Source of the DNA: Dromiciops gliroides
Lineage: Eukaryota; Chordata; Mammalia; Microbiotheria; Microbiotheriidae
Assembly (NCBI RefSeq): GCF_019393635.1
Contig: NC_057861.1
Span: forward strand, 172,455,577-172,519,576
Length of the DNA: 64,000 nt
Reading direction: 5' to 3'
Shown: piece after piece, positions 53,246-64,000 of the stretch
Position numbering within the stretch: position 1 is the first letter of the stretch
Layout: the number at the start of each line of letters is the position of its first letter
Translations under genes and position numbers: made by a program
The notes under the pieces: model-generated
What the model saw: only the letters and a program-made list of their open reading frames with translations
What the model was told of the DNA's origin: nothing
Database searches by the model: none

Positions 53246-53600
53246 TGATTTGGTTGATTTTAGAAAAACATGCAAAGACTTGCATGAACTAATGAAGAGT
53301 GAAATGAGTAGAACCAAGACAACATTGTACACAGTAACAGCAATAGTGTTCTAAGAATAGCTGTAAATAACTAAGTAATTTTGAGTATTATAAATAAATC
53401 AACCACAAAGGACCTATGAAGGAAGATGCTATCCAGCTCCAGAGGAAAAAAACCTGATAAACAGAAGTAGGTATAGTATGGTCTTACATACACATACATC
53501 TAATGGTGTCTTAGGGTGGCCTTTTCTAGTATGAGGTAGAGAGAAAAGGGGGGAAAAGTGCACAGCTTTGAAGATGATGTATAGTATTTATTGCACAGTT

Positions 53601-53761
53601 GTGGGGGGGTTGTTTGTTTTGTTTTGCAGGGCAATGAGGGTTAAATTACTTGCCCACGGTCACACAGCTAGTTAAGTGTCAAGTGTCTGAGGCTGGATTT
53701 GAACTCAGGTCCTCCTGAATCCAAGGCCAGTGCTTTATCTATTGCACCACCTAGCTGCCCC
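53601..53761 (-). mobile_element. tRNA-like CORE-SINE nested in L1
   Basis: Flanked by tttattgcacagtt at 53587-53600 and tttattgcatagtt at 53762-53775. Confidence 0.92.
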
Positions 53762-55039
53762 TTTATTGCATAGTTTTTTTTTTTAAACTTTAACAGTATG
53801 AAATGGAGATTCATTGTTTTACAGTGAATCCTCTTTTTTGTTGTGCTGTGTACATGAAAAATATTTTGTCTTTGTATTTAAGTTCAAAATAAATAAAGCA
53901 TTTTAAATGAAAAATAAAGTAATCAACTTTACAGTCCCTACAGAGTACTACATAATTATTTTCAAGCTCATCTATTACTTTTGAAATCTATAAAGTAATG
54001 AATGAAGTAAAGCTCCATGGAAATGCTCTATGACATCTGGCACCAATGTGGGAGATGGACATGTTCCTGATGATTGAATAACAACAGGAGGATGAAGCAG
54101 GTGAATCAGCTAACTAGGTGGGAGGCTGGAAATGCCCTTAGTGAGAGGTCAGTTAAAATCCATAAATTGCTATTTGGCCTTACATATGACCTAGGGTAAT
54201 TAAATGGACTTCTACTTTTATAACATCTATTAGAATATGGAAATATACTTATTTATTAAATTATTAGATGTTTACATATTATTGTTAGATGTAAACATAA
54301 CCTTGGCCAAATCATTTGACCTCTCTGAGCTTAAGTTCCTTTATCTTCAAAATTCAGAAATTTTGCACTGGCTACTTAATAAGGTTGCTGTGGGGATCAA
54401 ATGAGATAGATGTATAACACTACCTTTCTGGCACCCATTGTCCAAAGGCCAGCTATACTAAATCTCACCCCGTCCCCCAAGATTCTCTAGTACCCTGGGG
54501 CAACTAGGCTCTCTGCCATTGGCTTCAGACTCCCCTGATTGTGTTTTTTCAAGTGTAGGGGCTGATTCCCTATACCCCAATTCCACTTAACTGCTAACAG
54601 TCAGATTAACATTTACAAAGGAATATTTACTTCAAAATATATAGTAATAACAAATATATAAACATCTTACTGCCTACCTCAACATATGGAACATAGCACC
54701 CTCCATCTGCCAAGTTTGTACCCTTTCATATTCTGGAGAGGGGAAGGGAATTAGGTTCAAAGCTTAGCCCGATTTCTATAGAGCACAGTCAACTTTCAAG
54801 ACCAAAACCTCTTTGGCCTAGAGTCTCAGGCATCCTGATTTCTCGGGGATTCCCTATCAGGCTGCAACATCCCACCTGGAATTCTGGCTTCAAGGTTGCC
54901 ATGCATTGCTCAGTTCTAGGTCTAGTAAGGATCATCACCTCTGGTGGAAACAGAGAAGTACAAAAAACATAGAACAGAAATAGAAAGACCAACCTTAGAG
55001 CTAAGGAATAAGAGAGAGAGTAGTGAAAGGAGTCCTTCC

Positions 55040-55700
55040 CTCTTACTAGTTCAGTTCATGATGCCTGGGTTCTCAGTGAACTATATGTAATGTTCACCCT
55101 TTGGAAGCAGCAGAAAAAAAACAGAGAGACAGACAGATAGACAGAGACAGATGGACAGAGACAGAAAGAGAGACAGAGATAGACAGGAACAGACACAGAG
55201 ACAAAAGAGACAGAGATGCAGAAAGGAGAGAGTTAGCACTTCAACCTTAGTATATGTTCTGACTATATATAGTCGATTAAAGAAGGCTATATCTGCCTAT
55301 GTGGTCTATGTGGTAAGAATTCAGGGTGCCCCATATTAGGCAATTTGGGCATGCCCAAGACAAACCCCTTACATATTTCTTGTGAACCTCAGAGCCAAAG
55401 GGTAAGAGGGAAAACAGGGGAAGGAAGTTCTCCTTTCACTAGTTCAGTTCATGGTGCCTATCCAACAAGTAAATTGTGGTATTCATCCTCTAAATGCTGT
55501 AGGAAAGAAAGAGATTGTCTTATGCTAGCCAGTTTTAAAGATTGTTCTGGATATGACTCCAGTCAAAGGAGGGATATACTGATCCATGTGGTAGGAAAAT
55601 ACAGGATGCGCAGTGCTTCCATGTTAAGTGATCTGGGAATGTCCAGGGCAAGTTCCTTCCATATGTATTTGCAAAGGCTTTATCTCTTTTCTTCCTACAC
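55040..55700 (+). repeat. Diverged tandem duplication split by a microsatellite
   Basis: 'tactagttcagttcatgatgcct' near 55045 recurs as 'cactagttcagttcatggtgcct' near 55438. 'tgtggtaagaattcaggatgc'-like text near 55309 recurs near 55587. The first pair is 393 bases apart and the second 278, because a 115-base (AGAC)n tract lies in the first unit only. The element is unidentified. Confidence 0.65.
55118..55235. repeat. (AGAC)n-type microsatellite
   Basis: Imperfect 'agacagacagatagacagag' repeats. The Arg/Asp-rich open frame across them is an artefact. Confidence 0.85.
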
Positions 55701-55814
55701 TCTCTTCCTAGGCAAAGTCATTCATGCCACTGGCTTCATTTGTTACTTCTATGCAGTTGACTCCAAAATAAATAAGGCCCATTCCTACCTCCACATATAT
55801 CTCTTACTCAATGA

Positions 55815-56350
55815 ATTAATAAGCATCTATTAAGCACCTACTACATGTCAGGTATTGTGCTAAACACTAGGGATACAAAAAGAGGCAAGATAGCCCCTGC
55901 CCTTAAGGAGCTTACAATCTAATGGGGGAGACAACATACAAAGAAATATATACAAAGCAAGCTATATGCAGGATAAATAGGAAATAATTAACAGTGAGAA
56001 GGCTCTAGAATTAAGGATTAAAGGTCTTCTGTAGAAGGTGGGATTTTAGTTGAAACTTAAAGGAAGCCAGGGAAATCAATAGGTGGAGTTGAGGAAGGAA
56101 GACCTTCTAGTCATGGGGCACAACCAAGGGAAAGGCTGAGACCTGAAAGAGATGGGGTGTCTTATTCACTGAACAGTAAGGAGACCAGTGTCACTGGATT
56201 GAAGAGTATGTGTTGAGGAGCAAGGTATGAGAAGACTGGAAAGGTTGGAGGGAGTTGGATTCTGAAGGGCTCTGAATGTCAAATGGAGCATTTTGTATTA
56301 AATCCCAGAGGCGATAGGAAACCACTGGAGTTTACCGAGCAGAGCAACTG
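55815..56350 (+). repeat. Dispersed repeat of unnamed family, copy 3
   Basis: 'aagcatctattaagcacctactacatg' through 'tatacaaagcaagctatatgc', 'ggctctagaattaag' and 'aggagaccagtgtcactgga'. Shorter pieces of the same family are at about 1175-1560 and 45900-46030. Confidence 0.65.
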
Positions 56351-56679
56351 CCTAATGAAAATTTCCACCTGAATGTCCCTCAAATTGGATCTGTCAGGTG
56401 GTTAGTGGGTACGCCACCTTTGAACATATTTAATTAAAGTCTGGATAACAACTTGAAGGGGGTATTGTCAAGAAAACTCCAATTTAAGTATTGGTTGGAG
56501 TAGATGACCTCTGATGGCCCTTCTAACTCTAAATTCTAGCATTCTAAGTTCAAAATTGAAATCCCTTTTCTATTTATGGCACCACAATTTTACCACTCAC
56601 AGGGTCATCTTGGAGTCATCTTTGGCTCTTTTTTTATTCTTCATGCCACATGTCTACTTAGGTGCCAGTTCCTATTTAT

Positions 56680-56900
56680 GAGGCAGTGAAGTGGTGTAGT
56701 GGATAGTGCTGGGCCTTGAGTCAGGAAAATCTGAATTCAGATCCAATCCCAGACACTTACTAGCTGTGTCATCCTGGGTAAGACACTTAACTGGTCTCTG
56801 CTTTAGCCTTTTTTTAACCTGTAAAATGCGGGGGGGGGGGCAGGTAATAACTCCTAGGGTTGTCATGAAGATCAAATGAGATTATATTTGAAAAGAACAT
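56680..56900 (+). mobile_element. Composite SINE
   Basis: 'gaggcagtgaagtggtgtagtg' to 'ctagctgtgtcatcctgggta', then a G-run near 56830 and 'gttgtcatgaagatcaaatgag'. Confidence 0.75.
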
Positions 56901-57049
56901 GGCAGGCCCTGTGTAAATGCTTATCCGTTTTCTTTCCCCCTTCCTTATTGATTTGTGCTCTGCAATTTCCTTCTCATTTGTCATTTCATTTCCCTTCTTA
57001 TATCTACCACCCTAGTTCAGGCCCTCATCACTTCCTAAACTATCATAAG

Positions 57050-57730
57050 GGCTTTTAAAATGGTCCCCTTGTCTCAATTTTCTATATTATTCAACCTATC
57101 CTTCAAAGAACTGCCAAAATAATCTTAATTCACAGCTCTGATCAAGACAATATCCTGATCAAAAACATTCAGTAGTTCCCTATTTCATGTCAAATAAAAC
57201 ACAGATTCCTTATCCTAATAGTCAAGGATAAGCCTAATATTCAAGGCTTTAACAATCTGGTTGTAACCTAGTATGTTACTTTTCCCAGTTTATTTCACAA
57301 GATCTTTACTGGAAGCCTTCCCCAAACCCTTTTAATTCTAGTGTCTTCCTTCTGTTAATTATTTCTTATTTATTCTGTATATAACTTGATTTATACACTT
57401 ATTTTGCCATATGAAGAATAATTTCATTACTCCTTTTTATTCCCATCTTCATCATTTAATATCCTTTTCCTTCCCCTATTCAGACACCTCCCCCATTAGA
57501 AGTGATCTTTCTCATTGAGAAACTTCTATTCACTTGTATCTTATCTATTAATTTTTGAAATTGTATTATAGTTATTTGTGTACATACCTCATTTCTACTC
57601 ATGTTCTCACCATGTTAGAAAGTAAACTTCCTGGTGAGCGTGAGGAAGAATTTCATCTTTGTATCTTCTGTGTCTAGCCCAGTGCTCATTTATAGTAGAT
57701 ACTTGGTAATGTACACTGAATTTAATTAAG
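57050..57730 (+). repeat. L2-like LINE 3' part
   Basis: 'ctgatcaagacaatatcctgatcaaaaac' and 'tgtctagcccagtgctcatttatagtagatac', in the same order as other L2 copies here. Confidence 0.65.
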
Positions 57731-58244
57731 TATTTATAAGCATCAAGTGCTATATAATAATAAGGTAAGCTAAACTTGGATCACAGGTAAGTAACTTATA
57801 AAAAGCAAACAGAGTTTTAATGGCAAGTGACTATAATTAAGGTAATAAAATATTAGTCTTGAAAATTGAAGGCTACAAAGCAATACAGATGAACAAGCCA
57901 GTTTTAATTTATTATATTGAAAAAGGAGCTTTTCATAATGGGATTCACAGTGATAGATATGATCCTCTTCTGTTTGACTGTGTAAATGATAGAACTCATT
58001 TTGTCTGATATTTCTTAAGTTCAGAATAATGACAATTTCATTTTAGAAAAGCAGACTGACAGCTAAACAAAAAATTCCCTAATTTACTGATGCTTTTTAT
58101 TTACAGTAGATAACAGTTAAGGAGTCATTATTTTCATATGCTATATGCTTACTTGCCTGTTCTTTGATCAGTTCTTCTGTGTTTGTCTTGTCCCTATCAG
58201 TGTGTTACATAATTGTCTTAATGAGTTGGGTGCCAGCTATTCTT

Positions 58245-58390
58245 TTTTTTTTTTTAGTGAGGCAATTGGGGTTAAGTGACTTGCCCAGGGTCACACAGCT
58301 AGTAAGTGTTAAGTGTCTGAGGCCGGATTTGAACTCAAGTACTCCTGACTCCAGGGCCGGAGCTCTATCCACTGCGCCATCTAGCTGCCC
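58245..58390 (-). mobile_element. tRNA-like CORE-SINE, 12 bp TSD
   Basis: Flanked by ccagctattctt at 58233-58244 and 58391-58402. Confidence 0.93.
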
Positions 58391-60229
58391 CCAGCTATTC
58401 TTCTTAATATGCAATGCTACTTTTGTAGTTTGGTCCTTGTGGACAGAACTAGGAGCATTGGAAAGAATCTGCAAAGAGGAAAATTTAAACTTGACATTAG
58501 AAAAATAATCTGCCTAAGAATTCTATCTCCTCCAACGTGGAATAGGCTGCCCTGGGAAGTGCTAAACTCCCTCCTTGTTGCTCTTCAAGTAGAGATCAGA
58601 CAATCACACATGCAGTAGGAGGTTCCTTGGGTGTAAGTACTGGACTTAGGTCCCTTATAACTTTCAGATTCAAGGATTCAATGAATCTGAGATTCTATTC
58701 ACTCAATTTAAAAAACATAACATTTTCTGAATTATTTCAAACAAACTATGGTACATGTACACAATTGGCATATTAGAAAATTTATATGTATATACATGTG
58801 TATTTACATACACATATTTCTCTCAGTAGGTCACAATGGGCCATTTCTTTCCTCAATTTACTTATTTAGTCCTAGAAACTGAGCATTTTGAGACTGTCTA
58901 TCTAGTTATACCAAATGTCACCAAATGAATGTTGGAAAGCAAATTTCCAATCTATTCAATATAGACTTGTGTAAAATGTGCCAATGTGAACTTCTATTTT
59001 TGGACATGAAACAATCAAGAGCTTTTGATCTTCTGATTTAAATACATTACATTTTCATGTAATCAAAAATAGCAAGCTTCATTTAAAATGTTAGGAAAGG
59101 AAGAGTGATATTTTGGGGAAATGGAAAATAAATACCTGTTGTGGTTTAGGCTTTTACTGTTCAAAATATCAGTAATTGTTATATTTATCTTCATTTGATA
59201 ATCTAAACAGCATGTTTCCCCCAAAAGAAAAAATAGTACCCCTAAAGAACTCACCAATACTGTTCTGATCAGTAAACTTAGCCAGCTGCATGTGTAGATA
59301 TTGCATATATACAAATAATCTTATCAAAGTCACTTATCAGTTGGAAAAATGAGAAGTGAGATCATATGCAACTGATCTAATGTCATCTTCTGGAAAAAGC
59401 ACAAATGGAGTCAGAAGAACTGGGTTCTGCTCCATGCTATTCTTTTAATTAGCTTTGGGATGTTATTGTTTAACCTCTTGTTATTTCAATTTCATCATCT
59501 TTAAAATATGAACAATATTGTCTTGGGAGGGCAGAAAGAGAGATTTGGAATTCAATTTAAACAAATGTTAAAAATTGTTTTTTTTTAGGTAACTGAAGGA
59601 AAAAATATTATTTAAAAAATACCTAGTCATGAGACCTGTAGTTCTAATTCCAACTCTTCTACTAATCATATATGCAACTTTGACCTAGTTTCTGGCCCTC
59701 AGTTTTTTATTGATAAAATGTAGGGATTATATGAGCACTAAGGTTCCCCCTTACTACCTGATAGCATTGTTGCAAAGAAAAAAAAGTGCTGTCAGATGTT
59801 TTCAAGCTGATCTTTTATTCTAAGAGAAACTATGACATAGTGGAAATAGCATTGACCTTAGAGCCAAGGGAATAAAGTTTACATCCTGGCTCTAGCACTT
59901 ACTGGCTATATGATACATGCAAATGTCACTAATTTCTACGTCACTAATGATTTCCAAGCCTCAGTTTCTTCATTTTCGAAGAGGAAAACTTTGTAAGCTT
60001 TAAATAAATATAATGTCACATCATTATTATAGTAAGGATTTTAATTATATCTCTTTGTAAATATTGTAAGTCTCCAAAGACCAAAAAGGTACATCCTGTG
60101 GACGTTCTTTAAATTGCTTGAAGACTAAAGTATTCCTTTGATACTTTATCATGGTTAATAGGTGACCCTTGGTCTTCAAAAGCCATGCCAATGAAGCACA
60201 AACTCTGATAAATCCTACCATTAATAATA

Positions 60230-60480
60230 GTTCACATTTATATAGTGCCTTGAGGTTTTCCAAGCACTCTTCACACATTATCTCAGTTGATTTTTTAAAA
60301 GAAACAATTTAGTGAATTAAGTACTATAGGTATTGTTTCATTTGACAGATGAGGAAACTAAATATCAGGGAAGTTAAGTGACTTGACCAATGTCACACAG
60401 CTAAAAAGTGCCTGAAAGAGGATTTAAATCAAGTTCTCTAGTGAATCAAAGTCCAGCACTCTTTCCAACATCCCTTGGTG
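60230..60480 (+). repeat. MIR-like SINE downstream of GCM2
   Basis: It contains the MIR-like core 'acagatgaggaaacta...agttaagtgacttgaccaatgtcacacagct'. It lies about 290 bp past the GCM2 stop, inside or just beyond its 3' UTR. Minus-strand polyA signals are not obvious before it: an ATTAAA occurs near 60040 and an AATAAA near 59814. The GCM2 transcript end cannot be fixed. Confidence 0.6.
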
Positions 60481-60771
60481 TTCTTGACTTTGAGAATAGG
60501 TCCAGACAGTATGCCTATCTTCCAAGGACTAGCCTATCTAAATTAAAAAATGTTTGTCATCATATCAGATGAATGGCCATGAAATTATAAAAAAAATTGT
60601 CACAACAACTCATGAAACCATCTATTAAGGTATGGTAATAATCTGTGTAAGGGGAGGGAGTGTCTGCACCAATGAAATCATGGATCACAAAAGTATTTGC
60701 AATCATCACTTGCAAGATATACGGTCATGCTCTCAAACTGAAATCAGTTTGGTTGGACTTTGGATTATTCC

Positions 60772-61656
60772 TCAGAAGTCCTCATTTTCATATCCAAAGA
60801 GCTGATCTACTTGATCCGAATAATTGTTTCCAGGGATCAGCCCACATCGATACACATCCCAAGCATCTGCTCGTTCTCCCTTGGTTGGCATTGATTCCTC
60901 AATGTATGCCAAAGTGGATTTGCTCTCTTGACAGTCATTCTGAATCTTGATGTCTGGACAGATGGTCCTCGGAGTGCAATCTGACATATGACTATAGCTC
61001 TGAAGGTTTTTCATGTCATATACATTGTTGCTGTACTTCACCACTGGTGATTTATAGGCCTGATAGGATACTTTAGTGGTGGTGGTGATCACTGTCTGTA
61101 GAGCTGGTGCTGCTGGTGAGGCATTCCCTAGGTACCTGCAGGAATACTCTGAATTATAATAAGGGTGAGTGGCAGGGGCCTGGAACTGTCCATGGTCATT
61201 CCTCTCCCCACAGCCAGTTTTCCCAAGAGTTGCTTTCCTCCCGTGATGTTTACTGTTGACATCTAAGTTCTGATCATGGCTACTAAGTGAATTGATGCTA
61301 TATTGTGGTCCACTGAGATGAGTCCAGTCTGTGTCACTGTGTTTTTTACTGGAATCTCTGTAGAGGTTGGGATATGGGCTAGAGTTTATGCAACTGGGGA
61401 CTGTGAATTCATAGCCACAAGTTGGTATAGGCACATAGATTCTAGGATTCGGACATTTCTGGATGGGGGGAATTATGTCTTCTTGAAAGCAGGCTGAGTC
61501 ATAGGTAGCTTTGTAAGGATCAGATTTTTGGAAGGAAGAACAAGGCTGAGATGGAATAGGAAAGCTGGGGTTTGTAAATATGCTGAACCCTTCTAGGCTT
61601 TCTGAACTGGACAAAGTATTTATGAAATGACTGCTGGTGTCTTGATACTGTTCAAT
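60772..61656 (-). CDS. GCM2: GCM2, last coding exon (transactivation and inhibitory regions)
   Basis: GCM2 is the GCM-family zinc-binding transcription factor that specifies and maintains the parathyroid. This 885 nt exon encodes its C-terminal 294 residues and the stop. It opens IEQYQDTSSHFINT after the acceptor TTTTTCAG (AG at 61657-61658) and ends YENEDF. Stretches such as FPIPSQPC, SDPYKAT, INSSPYPNLY and DTDW align with human GCM2. Residues LQTVITTTTKVSYQAYK correspond to the C-terminal inhibitory motif, and the end DAWDV...YSDQV...ENEDF to the final activation region. The exon opens on a whole codon, so the intron is phase 0 if this acceptor is right. The DNA-binding GCM domain exons lie beyond 64000. 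The frame is intact. Confidence 0.95.
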   Translation of the reverse strand: MEQYQDTSSHFINTLSSSESLEGFSIFTNPSFPIPSQPCSSFQKSDPYKATYDSACFQEDIIPPIQKCPNPRIYVPIPTCGYEFTVPSCINSSPYPNLYRDSSKKHSDTDWTHLSGPQYSINSLSSHDQNLDVNSKHHGRKATLGKTGCGERNDHGQFQAPATHPYYNSEYSCRYLGNASPAAPALQTVITTTTKVSYQAYKSPVVKYSNNVYDMKNLQSYSHMSDCTPRTICPDIKIQNDCQESKSTLAYIEESMPTKGERADAWDVYRCGLIPGNNYSDQVDQLFGYENEDF

Positions 61657-64000
61657 CTGAAAAATGAAGCCATAACAGATGAAGAATTAGATGATTTGTA
61701 TATTTATGTAATTAGGAAAAATAGCAAAGGATTGCAAGAATAACCTAACTGGAGGAAAAGCATTATGAAATGAATAATGTATCTTTCAGATAGGTTAGGA
61801 TGCAAAGCCTCATTATCCTCTATGTTAACACTTTCATGGAAATTATACTTTCTTCATTCTATATCAATGATGTTAGCTCCTATAACTTAGAGGAAAACCA
61901 GAGACTTCAGAAATTTCACAAGAAGAGCATTTTATAGCAGAAGCTCCAAACAGCTAGTCAGTCAGTCAACAAACATTTATCAAATACTTGCTATATGCTA
62001 GACATTGTGTTAAGCACTGGTGATAGTTCAGGAGGGAGACAAGGGCTGGATAGATAACTTTGGAACTCACCTGCCTAGACAGCAAAGGGTATATAGAGTT
62101 ATTAGCACAGTTCCTGGCACATAGTAAGTGATATATATATGTATATATGCTATTATTATTATTTACTGTTTAAAAATAACTGCACCACTTAAGAACCATT
62201 TAAAGGCCTTCATGAAGTAACCCATTTCACCTTATTATGTGATCTTAAGTTAGGCCACTTAATCTCCCTGTGCCTCAGTTTCTTTAACTCTAAATGAGGG
62301 AGGCCAAAATAAGTTTCTTTTAAGATCTTTTCCATCATCTAGATCTATAATCTTATCCAATCTTATTTCCTAACTACTACTTAATATACATCATCATCTT
62401 CTCACCTCTTACCCCCATCCCAGTCAGGCCAATCCCATTGTCACACATACATAAACAGAGAGTAAAGAGTCCCTCCTTGCTCAGGATATTCCAATCCACA
62501 CTAAACCTTCTCTTTCCCCAACTTTTGTTTTATTGATCATCAGAACTGCAGAGTTTGGTAGTTAATTGTTTACTGATCGTATTAGTTATTTTATATTTTG
62601 TTTCCTCCATTAGGGAGATGAGTTATTTTTTTAAAAGGGGGAAAAAAGAGAAAAAAGGTCCTATGCTTTTGTGTCTTCTCCAGTGCATAGCACAGCAATG
62701 AACACAATGCAGGCTGATTATCTGAATCTGAACTAAACTGTGGGGAAATAACTCCTCAGACCTCTGTGATGAGATAATTAAAAACAACTAAAGTTCCATT
62801 TCCATTGGTGCTACATGATTTTTATCTAGTCCTCAGGTTAATGCTAAGATGTAACATACATGTGTGGGAAGGAGGTAGTTTTCTTCATATTGTAACAGAA
62901 GTGTATGGGAAGAGCAGAGAAAAGAGATTGATTATACAGTACAAATATGGATAGGAGATTGCCTGTATGTATCATAGGGAAGAATGACATTGTCCATCCT
63001 AGGTGACCTCTGAGGTACAATAATGGGTAATATGGTTCTCCCTACTATGATGACTGTATCAGGTCATATGGGATAATTATGTTTCTTAGATCCATCATTT
63101 AAATGGTAGCTCTCTAAATTACCCTGTAACCCTGACCCTCCATGGATTAGAGTAGAAAGCAGAACCAATCCTTAGGTTAATAAATTAACATTCCTGGCAT
63201 GCAAGGCATTATACTAAACATAAAAAGAAAAGGAAACCATAGGTTGTTATATAGCTTGAGGGTAAGTGTGGCCACTAGGAAGAATATTGAGTGAAAGGGG
63301 GTGCTAGCAGGGAACTCAGTTGGAGTTGGGAGTGTGCGTGTGTAGGTGTGAGTAGGGTGGGCTAGGTTGGTATTTGCCCTTTTCTCAGAATTATCCCAAT
63401 GGCTTCTGTGCTTACTACACCTGTTTAATTCAGAGGATCATTAGATTAGGGCTGGAAGAGAACTAAGAGATCATCTAGTCTAAACTCCCTCATTTTACAG
63501 ATGAGGAGACTGAATACTAGTGACATGTCCAAAATCACACAAGTAGTAAGTGAGAAGCAGGATTTGAACACAGATTTTACAGGTAAGCAAACTGAGACCT
63601 ATAGAAGCTGAGTCATTTGCAAAAGGCCACAGAGCAGAGCAAAGATTTAAACCCAGGTCCCTTGACTCCCATTCCAACACAATGTTTGTGCCATTGTTCA
63701 TAGCAACACTAGGCACATCATGAACCTGTCCTCCCAAAAACAGGTTTCCTGGAATGAATTGCCAGGAAATTTTTGTGTAGTCCTTAAGTCAGTAACTTGA
63801 AAGAATCCCTACAGAGTATAATATTTAGCTTATTTTTGTGTTAACATTTAAAAAAGAAAGTACTCTCAAATTCTCTTCCCCTTATTTTTCCTTGCCTCAA
63901 TGATTCAATCAACAATCATTAATTTAGCAACTATTATTTTCCAGGCACTATAAAATATGCTGGGGGTTGAAAGGCCAAAGTTAAACAGTCTCTGCCTTCA
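61657..64000 (-). other. GCM2: GCM2 intron upstream of the last exon (partial)
   Basis: No GCM-domain coding sequence is visible on the minus strand up to the window edge. The stretch holds an L2-like piece (about 61960-62160), a MIR-like piece (about 62210-62350), a MIR-like pair (about 63420-63700) and otherwise unassigned AT-rich DNA. Open frames here, for example 63495-63737, come from repeats. Confidence 0.7.

Larger units (their letters stand above)
52030..53940 (+). mobile_element. L1-type LINE, 3' part of ORF2 and 3' UTR
   Basis: Sense text such as 'tggatcgatgacccagctataaag', 'tgtggaaaaattgggatattaatacactg' and 'tatcaactggggaatggctaaac' is the end of marsupial L1. Reading fragments such as KKQKEYIQNT and MKKCSKSLMIKETQIKT have frequent stops. 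Two SINE insertions interrupt it (53163-53245 and 53601-53761). It ends near a run 'aataaataaagcattttaaatgaaaaataaag'. Confidence 0.75.

Noticed and set aside
55345..55833. 162-codon + strand open frame, longest unspliced after GCM2
   Set aside because: It runs through the second unit of a diverged tandem repeat and into a dispersed repeat; it matches no protein I know.
61657..64000. Preceding GCM2 exons (GCM DNA-binding domain)
   Set aside because: No matching coding sequence on the minus strand up to the window edge.

Overview
The window is vertebrate nuclear DNA from a marsupial, most likely an Australian one. It is AT-rich, has long introns and intergenic space, and is packed with short tRNA-like CORE-SINEs whose head resembles 'ctaggtggcgcagtggatag'. 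Many of these copies still have perfect 12-18 bp target-site duplications (TSDs). Older L2, MIR-like, L1-like and RTE-like remnants and solo LTRs lie beneath them. The species cannot be fixed from the window.

Two protein-coding genes are recognisable, both on the minus strand and both incomplete. MAK (male germ cell-associated kinase, a ciliary kinase) occupies the left part. Its first three coding exons lie at 8592-8692, 7117-7171 and 3709-3830 and join in frame to give residues 1-92 plus two bases of codon 93, with consensus splice sites. The rest of the gene lies left of base 1. A CpG island at about 29.0-29.66 kb is the probable MAK promoter and non-coding first exon. It has a strong minus-strand splice donor at 29474 and an RFX-type X-box at 29516-29529, which would make intron 1 about 20.7 kb. 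At the right end is the last coding exon of GCM2 (parathyroid master regulator), 60772-61656, with its stop codon and acceptor. Its DNA-binding-domain exons lie right of base 64000. The order and orientation of MAK and GCM2 are as I recall them for human 6p24, which supports both calls.

MAK intron 1 holds a processed RPL31 pseudogene, a U6 snRNA pseudogene, a solo LTR inserted in an L2 copy, two copies of a hAT-like MITE, a decayed RTE-like LINE and many SINEs. The 31 kb between the CpG island and GCM2 shows no convincing gene. It holds L1 pieces, two more solo LTRs, a third MITE copy, a large (GT)n(GA)n microsatellite and a diverged tandem duplication near 55.0-55.7 kb. The last 2.3 kb is GCM2 intron with old repeats.

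I saw no CRISPR array, operon or novel multi-gene system. The points most worth a second look are the X-box in the MAK CpG island, the retained inhibitory motif in GCM2, a clean retroposed insert of unknown origin flanked by 16 bp TSDs (1809-2666), and several nested insertions that give relative ages.
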